Positions 53,276-62,593 of a DNA stretch of 64,000 bases are shown here, one piece after another. The stretch is from contig CAYQVW010000004.1 of the NCBI GenBank assembly GCA_964421245.1, forward strand, positions 1 through 64,000, written 5' to 3'. A model generated the notes under the pieces. The model saw only the letters and a program-made list of their open reading frames with translations. It did not search any database and was not told the origin of the DNA. The stretch is from CAYQVW01 sp964421245. Lineage in GTDB: Bacteria > Margulisbacteria > WOR-1 > XYC2-FULL-46-14. The translations under genes were made by a program, and so were the position numbers. Numbering within the stretch: the stretch's first letter is position 1; each line of letters begins with the position of its first letter.

Positions 53276-56200
53276 GCCCCAATATCATCAGCACTTCCCT
53301 GCGGACGAGAGGTACCATCTAAATCAATTGAAGGTGTTCCAGTTGAAGTTCCGGCATTCTTAGTCGGACTACTGCTCTGACAATGATAATCTCCGGTTGT
53401 CCCCCAAGCAGGAGAAACAAACTTCGGATCACCGGTAATATTACTCGAAGCAGTTGCTAAATTATTTAGATCGGAAGCACTACTATCATCAACAGTTCTA
53501 TCGGATCCTCCCACATAAATCTGATAAGTGCTTCCGTTTCTATTAAATAAATTATTTTCTATTATGTAACCTGTGATTTGCGGGGCAAGCCAGACCAGCC
53601 CTTGAGCGTTAGAAAATATATTGTTACGCAAAGTAATATTAATATTTGTCTGTTCATCGTATTGCATATAAGAGATATATCCTTGCCTCGATGGATTTCC
53701 ATGGAAAGTATTGTTCTGGATAATAAAAGTCTCTCCAGCTGGAGCACCAATTACTAATGCTGCCCAAGGAGATGCTCCACCCACCCCATCTCCGGTTCCA
53801 TAAACAAGATTGTTTTCAGCCGTTGTTACTCCTGCCCATAGTTTTATCCCATCACAAGAATTATTTGCCACAATATTCTCATGCACATGACAATTACTTA
53901 ATTTAAGATCAATTCCGTCTCCCACATTATGTTCTACCAAACAATTTTTAACTTCTATTGGACCGGGACCTTCCTCCAAGCCAATCCCATCCGGTCTACC
54001 ATAAGGATTAGCAGGGTTATCAATAATTCCCTGATAGTAATGTCCATTATAAGAAAGATCACAATTATCAACAGTTATGTTTTTCCATCCACCACCCGAT
54101 CCCATATCCGGACCACCAATTGCTCCAAACCCACAATACTCGATAGTAGAATCTTCTATCGTAAGCCCGTCCACATCCTGAATATTTATTCCAAACTCAT
54201 CAATATGATGAATGTATAAGTCTTTTAAAATAATGTTAGTTGCAGGAGTATAAATATCTATAGCGTTTCTAAAATTAGCCAAAGAATTATTCGTAATTTC
54301 TATATTTTCCAGCGTAATATAATCGCGCCCAGAAAGATCAATCGCCCTAATTAAATTATTTGTCCCTTTTAATACCGGTCTATTACCACTCTCACCCTGA
54401 ATCGTTATAGGATTTCCAGAAGTTCCCTCATTTGTTGGGGTAATAACATCATCCGGATCAGTAGATAGAATATAAGTACCACCTAATATAACTAAAGTAT
54501 CCCCTGCACTCATTAACTGCCTAGATCCATATCCCGGCGTTGCCCATGGATTAGACTGGCTTCCATCTCCGGTCAAATCATTTCCAGTAGTTGAAACATA
54601 ATAGGTATCAGTTGGAGGAGCGGCCTGTCTGGTTACTGTGATTGTATACGTTGTCGCACTTCCTCCGGTTGGTGTAATAATTACAGTTATTATATTAGAA
54701 GACCCAACACTCAAAGCAATTGCAGCTGATGCATTTCCAGAAGTAACAGTCGATCCATTTACTGTTATTACCCCTTCATCTCCAGTTGCTAATGGAGTAA
54801 CTGTAATAGTTGAAACTGCATTTGCTACTGTTGCAGTGTAGCTAGTTGTACCAGAGCTAAAAGATGGAGATAAACTTCCAGATGATAAAGTTAATCCAGA
54901 AAGTGTATAAGTTGCTGCCGCCCTGGTTACAGTAATTGTATAGGTGGTAGTATCATTCCCCTTCTTTACTACAACCGTTATAGGAGTATCAGATCCAGCA
55001 CTTAAATTAATCGGATTAGAGGCGTTGCCTGATTGAACCGTACTACCATCTACTTTGATATTGCCACCGCTACCTGTTGTTGTTGGCGCAACTGTGACAC
55101 TGGCAGTAGCATATGCAACCGAAACAGCATAGTCAGTTGTATTAGTATTAAAAACCGGATTCAATGTACCAGAAGAAATAGTTAATGCAGATAGAACAAA
55201 CGCCTCTTCTTCTCTGGTTACGACAATTGTATAAGTTGTCGCACTTCCTCCGGTTGGAGTAACAATTATCGTTATCGTATTTACACCAACACTCAAATTA
55301 ATATTTTTTGATGCACTCCCCGAAACAACCGTTTTTCCATCAACTGTAATCGTCCCACCATCTCCTACTGCAGTCGGAGTTATGGTGATAGAATTATTCC
55401 CGTTTGCAACCGAAGCGGTATAGCTGATCGTTGCAGTATTAAAACTAGGCGATAGTGTTCCGGATGATAAGGTTAGAGAGGTTAGGTTATAAGTTGGGAT
55501 CGAAGGGCTACTCTCTCTCGTTACAATTACAGTATAGGTTGTTGTCGTATTCCCTTTTTTAACTGCAATTGTAATCGTGTTAGCCCCTTCAACCAACGAA
55601 ACAGGCCCTGACACGCTTCCTGACTTAACCGTCTTTCCGTTTATCTTAATATTTCCACCGGAACCGGTTGCGGTTGGAGTAACTGTAATACTCGAAACTG
55701 AACTTGTAACTGTTGCTGTATAAGAGGTTGACGCAGTATTAAAACTTGGACTTAAACTGCCCAAAGACAAACTAAGTGCCGTTAAATTAAACGGTGGTGT
55801 CGGTGTTGGTGGCGGTGTTACTGCCTTTTCTCTGTTTATTTTAATCTGGTAAGTAGTAGTTTTGCCCTTTGGATTTTTTACAGCAACAATAATCGTATTA
55901 TTTCCAGTACTAAGACTGATTGAACCAGACGGCTTTCCTGAGTTAACCACCTTGCCGTGTATTTTAATGCTCCCGCCTGATCCAGTAGCAACTGCAGTTA
56001 TTGTTAGGCTCCCTATTGAATTAGTCACTGTCGAGGTATAACTTGTTTGCCCGCTCGAAAATGCAGGAGATAACATTCCAGATGACAAACTTAAACTGGT
56101 TAAAGAATAATCCTGCGCAGCTGTTGCCGCTTGCCTGGTTACAACTATTGTATATATCTTTGTGGTACCAGAAACAGGAATTGCTGCAAGAGTCACAGTA

Positions 56201-56513
56201 TTTGTACCAACACCTAAGCTTATGGCCAATGATGCACTGCCAGAAGTTACTGCCTTACCATTAACCTTGATTGTTCCGGCAGAACTGGTGGCCACCGGAG
56301 TTACAGTAATACTTGAAACAGAGTTTGTAACCGTTGCAGTGTAGCTGGTCTTTGCTGTGCTAAATTTCGGACTCAATGTACCAGACGATAGAGTTATTGA
56401 TGAAAGATCAAAAGCAGTAGTGGCTTTGACAGTAGGTTCATTTTTTTGCCGCAACCAAAAAGCAACCCAATACAAAGAAAAAGTAATAAAAAAATAACAA
56501 ATTTATTTCTCAT
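53263..56513 (-). CDS. Beta-helix lipoprotein with six cadherin-like repeats, N-terminal frameshift
   Basis: The main frame opens at 56475 and lacks a start signal. Upstream in another frame, from an ATG at 56513, a perfect lipoprotein signal reads FVIFLLLFLCIGLLFGCGKK and then shifts out of frame in an A7 tract (minus strand; T7 at 56441-56447). Adding one A joins the two. Six repeats of a cadherin-like beta-sandwich (LSSGTLSPSFNTATTSYTAT type, about 90 residues each) follow, then a right-handed beta-helix ending GAYEQ. It is probably a surface glycan-binding protein, possibly phase-variable. Its signal start overlaps the upstream paralogue by 11 bases. Confidence 0.85.
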
Positions 56514-58281
56514 AAGCACCAATATCATCTGCACTTCCCTGCGGACGAGAGACTCCGTTCAAATCAATTGATGGAGCACCACTTGATGTCCCAGCATTAA
56601 TAGCTGGCGATGTAGCCTGAAGAGTATAATCCCCATTTGATCCACCCCAAACAGGATTTACAAATTTCGGATCACCGGTAATATTTTCCGAACAGTTTGA
56701 AAGTGCGTTTAATTCAGCAACCGTGTATCCAGTCCCACCAATACTAACCTGGTCCGTATTACTATCTCGATTAAGAAGATTATTGCTAAATTGTGGAGTT
56801 ATGTTTGCTGACATCCAGATCTCACCATCCGAGTCAGAGAATATATTGTTTTTCATAACGAGTGTAATTGGGGTACTTCTGTACGGTTCATCATATTGCG
56901 CAATCATGGCATAGGCAGACCGCGTTCCAACATCGTGGATAGTATTGTTAATAAATTGGATGGTGGTTCCAGAATCGTCACAAGCAACAACCAAAGCGTC
57001 CCAGCCATTTGCTGCCCCATCCCCTGTTCCGTAAACTAAACAATTCTCAACCTTGCTGCTATGCCCCCAAATCTTTATTCCATTGGCAGTGTTGTTGCGT
57101 ACTATATTATTCGTAACAGTTGCATTGTCTAATTTTAAATCTATTCCATCCCCATAATTGTGCTCAACTAAACAATCATTTACTGTTATCGGCCCATCCC
57201 CTTCTTCCAAACCAATCCCATCTGGTCGGTCATAGGCAGATCGAGAATCATCTCCACCTTGATAATAGTGGCCATTATAAGAAAGATCACAACCATCAAT
57301 TACAATAGTTTTCCAACCACCACCAGATCCTGCATCTGGAGCTCCGATCGCACCGTAGCCACAATATTCAATTGTACAATCTTCGATCGTCAACGTATCA
57401 ATGTCTTGAAAGTTAATACCAAACTGATCAAAATGATGAATATAAAGATCTTTTAGAACAATATTGGTTGAGGGTGATCCAGCAATAGTGATACAGTCTC
57501 TTACATAAACTTCTGTTCCCGAAGCGGTTGAATCACGGGAAAACTCAATATTCTCAATTCTAATATAATTTAAGCCGGCCAAATCAACCATATTCCCTAA
57601 TCCGCCACTAGATTGTGAGGCGGCAGTGTTTCTTGCAGCCAGTTTTGGACGATTTCCAATCTCTCCTCGAATAATTATTGGAGCAGTTGCTGTTCCTGAA
57701 TTTGCAGGAATTATTCTGTCGTTATTATAGTCAGTAACTCTATAGGTCCCTCCAAGAATTATAAGGGTGTCGCCAGCACTTAGTTGTCTTGATCCATATC
57801 CAGGAGTTGCAAAGGCATTAGAGGTACTTGTTCCACTGTTTGAATCACTCCCAGAGGTAGAAACATAGTAAGTATTCCCAGAATTTGCCCGGGTTATATT
57901 GACAGTATAGGTTTCTGGAGTTGTTGATCCAGAGGAATAAGCTTTTATTGTAATAGTGTTTAATCCAATTGAAAGAGTAATCGATCCAGAGGTTGATCCG
58001 GACGAGACAGTTGTCCCATTAACCTTAATTGTCCCCGAACCAACAGGAGTAACAGTAACACTACTAGTTGAATTTGAAACCGAAGCGCTATAATTTGCAA
58101 CCGAGGTAGAAAAGCTAGGAGATAATGTTCCAGATGATAATGTTATCGATGAGAGAGTTGTGTTGTTTGTAGTTGTTCCATTATTATTGTTAGAAGTAGT
58201 GCTACTCTGACGACCGCAACCAAATAAAGAAATTACTAATAGAAATACAAACAAAAAACAGGCTATTTTCTTAAGATACAT
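56503..58281 (-). CDS. Beta-helix lipoprotein with one cadherin-like domain
   Basis: The start at 58281 gives the signal MYLKKIACFLFVFLLVISLFGC with lipobox LFGC. An Asn/Thr-rich linker and one cadherin-like beta-sandwich (LSSITLSSGTLSPSF) follow. The remainder is a right-handed beta-helix (DUF1565-like; YYVSTSGSDSNSG) ending in GAYEK. It is a close paralogue of the next gene in its beta-helix (GLEEGDGPI; VEHNYGDGIDLKL). It is probably anchored in the envelope; the ligand is unknown. Confidence 0.88.
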   Translation of the reverse strand: MYLKKIACFLFVFLLVISLFGCGRQSSTTSNNNNGTTTNNTTLSSITLSSGTLSPSFSTSVANYSASVSNSTSSVTVTPVGSGTIKVNGTTVSSGSTSGSITLSIGLNTITIKAYSSGSTTPETYTVNITRANSGNTYYVSTSGSDSNSGTSTSNAFATPGYGSRQLSAGDTLIILGGTYRVTDYNNDRIIPANSGTATAPIIIRGEIGNRPKLAARNTAASQSSGGLGNMVDLAGLNYIRIENIEFSRDSTASGTEVYVRDCITIAGSPSTNIVLKDLYIHHFDQFGINFQDIDTLTIEDCTIEYCGYGAIGAPDAGSGGGWKTIVIDGCDLSYNGHYYQGGDDSRSAYDRPDGIGLEEGDGPITVNDCLVEHNYGDGIDLKLDNATVTNNIVRNNTANGIKIWGHSSKVENCLVYGTGDGAANGWDALVVACDDSGTTIQFINNTIHDVGTRSAYAMIAQYDEPYRSTPITLVMKNNIFSDSDGEIWMSANITPQFSNNLLNRDSNTDQVSIGGTGYTVAELNALSNCSENITGDPKFVNPVWGGSNGDYTLQATSPAINAGTSSGAPSIDLNGVSRPQGSADDIGAYEK

Positions 58282-58287
58282 AGTTAA

Positions 58288-58296
58288 ATTATAACA
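58288..58296 (-). promoter_or_regulatory. Extended -10 promoter of the lipoprotein pair
   Basis: Minus strand TGTTATAAT ends six bases before the ATG at 58281. No convincing -35 is seen. Confidence 0.75.
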
Positions 58297-58325
58297 TGAA
58301 AAAATGTGAAATTTTTTAAATTGAA

Positions 58326-58339
58326 TAACGATAAATATA
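58326..58339 (+). promoter_or_regulatory. 14-base box upstream of the 58341 gene
   Basis: TAACGATAAATATA, identical to 39905-39918, one base before the ATG. Confidence 0.5.
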
Positions 58340-58340
58340 C

Positions 58341-58982
58341 ATGACAATTGAAAGAATACAAGTTCTAAACACAACAAATAGATTTAGCTATATAGGACGA
58401 GGCTCCGCTCCCAAATTGGTAAATGTCCACCTAGAACAGGGCTGCCAAATACTAAGAGTCCCCACAAGAAGTGTTATAAAAAATCTTACTTTAAGGGGAG
58501 GGGCTTCTTCTCTATCCCCCTGGGGTGGATTAAGAGGGGCTGTATTAAAACTAGATCCAGGACGAAAAAATCCAATTCATATTGATGGAAAAGGATTTGT
58601 GATCCCCACAGCTCACACACTAATGGACCGGGGAGCTCTGGAAATTGTAAGAAGAAAAAAGAATGGCGGAAGGCTTATTCCCCACCAAGTAATTGATAAT
58701 ATTGCATCAGAAAGATTATACCTAGTCCACTCCAGTTGCTGTCATCCAGATGAACTATTTTTAGAAATGGGAAAATATCCTCGAGCAGAATTCAAAAAAG
58801 GAGCTCTTCCTTTGGTTGATGGATACAGCTTGATGCACTTGATGACCATTGAAGATGTTTTATATATAGATGAAAGACTTCTAGATCCGACAAGAGATAA
58901 AGACGCTCGAACCCCCCCTCGTCGCATAGAAGCTATTATGGTTCAACTAAGAGAAGGTGGACATCTGGTTATGAGACCATAA
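58341..58982 (+). CDS. Unknown protein, 213 residues
   Basis: No family recognised. There are no membrane segments or signal peptide. The N-terminal half is beta-rich (FSYIGRGSAPKLVNVHLEQG), and the C-terminal part contains a Cys-Cys-His (VHSSCCHPDE) and an Arg-rich stretch (DKDARTPPRRIEAIMVQLREGG). It lies between divergent lipoprotein genes and bioA. It shares its upstream 14-base box with the unknown gene at 39920. Confidence 0.55.
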   Translation: MTIERIQVLNTTNRFSYIGRGSAPKLVNVHLEQGCQILRVPTRSVIKNLTLRGGASSLSPWGGLRGAVLKLDPGRKNPIHIDGKGFVIPTAHTLMDRGALEIVRRKKNGGRLIPHQVIDNIASERLYLVHSSCCHPDELFLEMGKYPRAEFKKGALPLVDGYSLMHLMTIEDVLYIDERLLDPTRDKDARTPPRRIEAIMVQLREGGHLVMRP

Positions 58983-58995
58983 TCCCAGACTTTCT

Positions 58996-59004
58996 TGTTA
59001 TAAT
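58996..59004 (+). promoter_or_regulatory. Extended -10 promoter of bioA
   Basis: TGTTATAAT ends six bases before the bioA ATG at 59011, giving a leaderless mRNA. Confidence 0.8.
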
Positions 59005-59010
59005 ATAAAC

Positions 59011-60255
59011 ATGCAAAATACCGACAAAAAATACCTCTGGCACCCATTTACCCAAATGAAAGATTGGGTTGAGAATGAGCAACTTGTTATCGAAAAGGGG
59101 AAAGGCTCTTACCTTTTCGACACCAAAGGAAATAAATATTTAGACGGTGTTTCATCTCTTTGGGTTACCGTTCACGGACACAGAAAAAAAGAGATCGATG
59201 CTGCCATCAAAAAACAAATCGATAAAATATCCCACTCTACCCTGCTCGGCTTAGGCAGTGTTCCATCAATTGAACTGGCTAAAGAATTGGTAAAAATCAC
59301 CCCTAAGAGGCTAAACAAAGTCTTCTACTCTGATAATGGATCAACTGCGGTTGAGGTTGCACTGAAGATCGCGTATCAATATTGGAGGCAAGGGGCAAAG
59401 AAAAAATTTCTAACACTCAAAAATGCATATCATGGAGATACAATTGGGTCGGTATCAGTCGGTGGGATTGATTTGTTTCATAAAGTCTATGGGCCACTGA
59501 TTCACAAAGCTATTCAGGTAAATCCTGACGCAAAAGAAGTTGAGAAAGTTCTAAAAAAACAACACAAAGAGATTGCTGCAATGATAATTGAGCCAATGGT
59601 TCAAGGTGCAGCTGGAATGCTACTGCAACCAAAGGGATTTTTGAAAACCGTTCGCAAACTTTGTACAAAATATAATGTATTACTAATCTGTGACGAAGTT
59701 GCAACCGGATTTGGTCGTACCGGAAAGATGTTTGCCTGTGAACATGAAAATATTAGCCCAGACATAATGTGTTTGGCAAAAGGAATAACTGGTGGATATC
59801 TCCCTATTGCTGCAACGCTAACTAGCGACAAAATATATAAAGCATTTCTTGGAAAACATGAAGAGATGAAAACATTTTTCCACGGACACACTTATACCGG
59901 AAATCCATTAGGCTGTGCTGCTGCCCTAGCAAACTTAGAAATATTTAAAAAAGAAAAGACTATTCAAAAACTTCAGCCAAAGATTAAATTTCTCAGAAAG
60001 GAACTGCAAAAATTCTATAATATTCCCATTGTAAAAGAAATTAGACAGTGCGGAATGATGGTTGGGATAGAATTGCAGGGATTTTCATATAAAAACAGAA
60101 TTGGACATAAGGTTATTCTCGAAGCCAGAAAAAGAGGATTAATTATTCGACCGCTTGGAAATGTAATTGTTCTGATGCCACCGCTATCCGTTTCGATGAA
60201 AGAGTTGGATAAAATTTTAAAAACAACCTATAAATCTATCTCTGCATCAATCTAA
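59011..60255 (+). CDS. bioA: Adenosylmethionine-8-amino-7-oxononanoate aminotransferase
   Basis: This 414-residue class III PLP aminotransferase begins LWHPFTQMKDW, the BioA signature that binds SAM. It has NGSTAVEVALK, ICDEVATGFGRTG and the PLP lysine in CLAKGITGGYLP. It transfers an amino group from SAM to KAPA, forming diaminopelargonate. It is a single-gene transcript apart from bioFD and bioB. Its end overlaps a convergent gene by 20 bases. Confidence 0.96.
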   Translation: MQNTDKKYLWHPFTQMKDWVENEQLVIEKGKGSYLFDTKGNKYLDGVSSLWVTVHGHRKKEIDAAIKKQIDKISHSTLLGLGSVPSIELAKELVKITPKRLNKVFYSDNGSTAVEVALKIAYQYWRQGAKKKFLTLKNAYHGDTIGSVSVGGIDLFHKVYGPLIHKAIQVNPDAKEVEKVLKKQHKEIAAMIIEPMVQGAAGMLLQPKGFLKTVRKLCTKYNVLLICDEVATGFGRTGKMFACEHENISPDIMCLAKGITGGYLPIAATLTSDKIYKAFLGKHEEMKTFFHGHTYTGNPLGCAAALANLEIFKKEKTIQKLQPKIKFLRKELQKFYNIPIVKEIRQCGMMVGIELQGFSYKNRIGHKVILEARKRGLIIRPLGNVIVLMPPLSVSMKELDKILKTTYKSISASI

Positions 60256-61276
60256 AAAGAAGTTTTGTAATAATATTTCTCTTAACATATATAGCATGTT
60301 CCGGACACATCTCGGCACAGCAGAAACAGCGGATGCATTTATCATAATTAAATCTAGGGAAACCGAAACGTTTATACGAGATCGCCTTTGATTTACAAAC
60401 CTGTCCACAAATCTTACAACCGGCACATTGTTTCTTCCTTACAACTGGCTTTTCGGCTAAGACTGTGCGAATAAACTTTTTAATGACCGACGGAACCAAA
60501 GAAAAATCATCCGGCAGCTGCTTAATAAATTTAAAATCGGTCTTTTTTATCTCATCAATTAAAGCTTGGTCAACCGCTTCTGCATCTGCCGAAGCTGCAA
60601 CCAAACCAATAAATTTTGGATCTCCCGCCATCGGTCCCTGGTCCCCCTCCATCCCAATAACCGCATCAATTATATTTAAAGTAGGCTTAACAACTTCTAA
60701 AAGATCTAAAAGCATTAAATTAAAATCTGCTTTAGTTGGAACCTTTACATGATATTCGGCTTTTAATAATCCGGGAACACATCCAAACATATTTTTAACC
60801 GCACAGGTTATTCCAGTCAATCCGTGAGTTTTGAATTTTGGAAGATTAATAATAACATCGACATCTAAAACCGGCTTTGCAATATTAAAAGATTTAAAGC
60901 GCCTGCCATTTGGATTATTAACAACCACCGACTCACCAAAATCAATAAAAGGAATCCCCTCTTCTTCACAAATCTTTAAAAATCCACAAACTTTTGCTGT
61001 CTTCTGAGAATTGCCAAAACCAGGACTATCTCCAACATACGGATTCGCCCCAATCTCCTTAACTAATTTAATAACTGCTCGCACAAACTCAGGATGCGTG
61101 GTTACCGCTTTATCTGGATGATATGCACCAAGCATATTTACTTTTAGGAGAACTTTTTGGTTAGACTTTACAAAAGAAGACAAGCCACCTATTTCATCTA
61201 AAGACTTGCGCATAGAGGAAAGAAGTTCTTTTAGTTGATAGGTTGAACATTTATTAATAGAAACCTTCTCTGTCAT
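60236..61276 (-). CDS. DUF362 protein with two 4Fe-4S clusters
   Basis: The protein of about 346 residues has a DUF362 domain (VLLKVNMLGAYHPDKAVTTHP; VGDSPGFGNSQ; NLPKFKTHGLTGITCAVKNMFG) and a C-terminal ferredoxin domain with CAGCKICGQVCKS and CIRCFCCAEMCPE. I choose the start at 61276, six bases after an extended -10; upstream codons would precede the transcript start. The family role is unknown; electron transfer is likely. Confidence 0.88.
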   Translation of the reverse strand: MTEKVSINKCSTYQLKELLSSMRKSLDEIGGLSSFVKSNQKVLLKVNMLGAYHPDKAVTTHPEFVRAVIKLVKEIGANPYVGDSPGFGNSQKTAKVCGFLKICEEEGIPFIDFGESVVVNNPNGRRFKSFNIAKPVLDVDVIINLPKFKTHGLTGITCAVKNMFGCVPGLLKAEYHVKVPTKADFNLMLLDLLEVVKPTLNIIDAVIGMEGDQGPMAGDPKFIGLVAASADAEAVDQALIDEIKKTDFKFIKQLPDDFSLVPSVIKKFIRTVLAEKPVVRKKQCAGCKICGQVCKSKAISYKRFGFPRFNYDKCIRCFCCAEMCPEHAIYVKRNIITKLLFRLMQR

Positions 61277-61282
61277 ACAACT

Positions 61283-61291
61283 ATTATAACA
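61283..61291 (-). promoter_or_regulatory. Extended -10 promoter of the DUF362 gene
   Basis: Minus strand TGTTATAAT, six bases before the ATG at 61276. It directly abuts the -35 of the divergent hrcA promoter (61292), so polymerase cannot occupy both at once. Confidence 0.8.
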
Positions 61292-61321
61292 TTGACATAA
61301 ACTAAAAAACCATGCTACAAT
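61292..61321 (+). promoter_or_regulatory. hrcA-grpE-dnaK promoter
   Basis: -35 TTGACA (61292-61297), 18-base spacer, -10 TACAAT (61316-61321). The -10 ends on the first base of the CIRCE operator, and transcription should begin inside the operator near 61328. Confidence 0.88.
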
Positions 61322-61347
61322 TAGCACTCAGGAGACGAGAGTGCTAA
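61321..61347. promoter_or_regulatory. CIRCE operator overlapping the hrcA start codon
   Basis: Perfect arms TTAGCACTC and GAGTGCTAA are separated by the normal nine bases. The spacer contains AGGAG, six bases before the GTG start of hrcA, which itself lies in the right arm. Confidence 0.97.
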
Positions 61348-62042
61348 ATAAAAGAAAAAATCGCATACTAAAAGCAATCATAGATGACTACATAGATACT
61401 GCTATTCCGGTAGGATCACGTACTATATATAAGGAATATATCCAGGACTTCTCCCCTGCCACAATAAGAAACGAGATGGCAGATCTTGAGGAAGAGGGAT
61501 TAATCGAACAACCACACACTTCTGCCGGCAGAATTCCAACCGATACCGGATATCGTCATTTTGTAGACAATATCATGAAGAAAAAACATCTTTCTATTAA
61601 AGAAAAAGAACTTATTAAAAAGATTGCTTATAACGTTAAGCAAGACTTTGATGAAGCCCATGACGCAATTTCAGATATGTTCTCGGAACTGTTAGATTAC
61701 CTGACAGTAGTCGTTTCTCACAAAAAGAAAAAACCAAGCGTCTCCTACTCTGGAATGTCTCATATGATCAGACAACCAGAGTTTAAAGACATTGAAAAGA
61801 CCAGAAAAATCATCGAACTCATAGAACATAAAGAATCCTTAACCCATGTACTCGATGATTATGCCAAAGAAGAGGAAGAAATTAATGTAAAAATTGGATC
61901 AGAAAACAAGACCAAAGAGTTTAAAGACTATTCAGTTATTGTAACTAATATTGGAAACATCGAGGTTGGGATAATTGGGCCAACCCGCATGTCATATTCT
62001 AGAATAACTGCGCTCTTTGATTTTTTAAATCAAGAATTTTAA
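61341..62042 (+). CDS. hrcA: Heat-inducible transcription repressor HrcA
   Basis: This 233-residue protein begins with KRKNRILKAIIDDYIDTAIPVGSR, the HrcA winged helix, and contains FSPATIRNEMADLEEEG and PHTSAGRIPTDTGYRHFVD. It ends with the compact core YSVIVTNIGNIEVGIIGPTRM. It is about 100 residues shorter than the usual HrcA (about 340), mainly in the inserted dimerisation domain. It binds CIRCE and represses grpE-dnaK at normal temperature. Start is GTG within CIRCE. Confidence 0.93.
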   Translation: MLNKRKNRILKAIIDDYIDTAIPVGSRTIYKEYIQDFSPATIRNEMADLEEEGLIEQPHTSAGRIPTDTGYRHFVDNIMKKKHLSIKEKELIKKIAYNVKQDFDEAHDAISDMFSELLDYLTVVVSHKKKKPSVSYSGMSHMIRQPEFKDIEKTRKIIELIEHKESLTHVLDDYAKEEEEINVKIGSENKTKEFKDYSVIVTNIGNIEVGIIGPTRMSYSRITALFDFLNQEF

Positions 62043-62054
62043 AACGGGGGATTC

Positions 62055-62537
62055 ATGTCAAAAAAGCATAAAAAGCCAAAAGAGATTAATATTGAAGAAT
62101 TAAAAAAACAGGCTAAACCCATTGACCATAAAGAAGTTGCAAAACATAAAGACCAATTACTAAGAACAATGGCCGACTTTGAAAATTATAAAAAAAGGAT
62201 GCAAAACGAAAAAGCAGCCTTGGCAAAGTTCGCAAATGAAACACTTCTTTCAGAAATGCTCCCAATCTTAGATAATTTTGGCAGAGCATTAGAGCATACT
62301 GAAATAAAAGAAGGACTATTACTGGTAAAAAAACAGATGGAAGATGTCTTCAAGAAGTTTGGAGTAAAAGAAGTAGAAACAGAAGGGAAGATCTTTGATC
62401 CCCACTTTCATGAAGCAGTCCAAAAAATAGATTCTAACAAACCAGAGAATGAAATAGTTGAGGTAATGCAAAAAGGTTATATTTTAAACGGAAGGTTGAT
62501 TCGGCCGGCGATGGTTATTATATCAAAAGGGAAATAA
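62055..62537 (+). CDS. grpE: Nucleotide exchange factor GrpE
   Basis: The 160-residue protein has a Lys-rich N-terminus and long helix (DQLLRTMADFENYKKRM), then the beta domain ending in FDPHFHEAVQ and VMQKGYILNGRLIRPAMVIISKG, which is diagnostic. It releases ADP from DnaK. GGGGGA precedes the ATG. It lies between hrcA and dnaK in one operon. Confidence 0.95.
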   Translation: MSKKHKKPKEINIEELKKQAKPIDHKEVAKHKDQLLRTMADFENYKKRMQNEKAALAKFANETLLSEMLPILDNFGRALEHTEIKEGLLLVKKQMEDVFKKFGVKEVETEGKIFDPHFHEAVQKIDSNKPENEIVEVMQKGYILNGRLIRPAMVIISKGK

Positions 62538-62539
62538 TG

Positions 62540-62567
62540 TAGGGGGCAGGTCGCAACCTGCCCGTAC
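62540..62567. repeat. GGGCAGGT/ACCTGCCC hairpin between grpE and dnaK
   Basis: Eight-base perfect arms with a CGCA loop, extended by GTA/TAC at the ends. The core GGTCGCAACC is a variant of the palindromes at 12732 and 13891. In mRNA it would form a stable hairpin 26 bases before the dnaK start. Confidence 0.75.
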
Positions 62568-62593
62568 AGGAAATTAAAAAGGGGGAATAAGAA

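Noticed and set aside
61277..61327. 17-residue N-terminal extension of the DUF362 protein
   Set aside because: It would require an mRNA beginning upstream of the extended -10 box; the start at 61276 fits the promoter.
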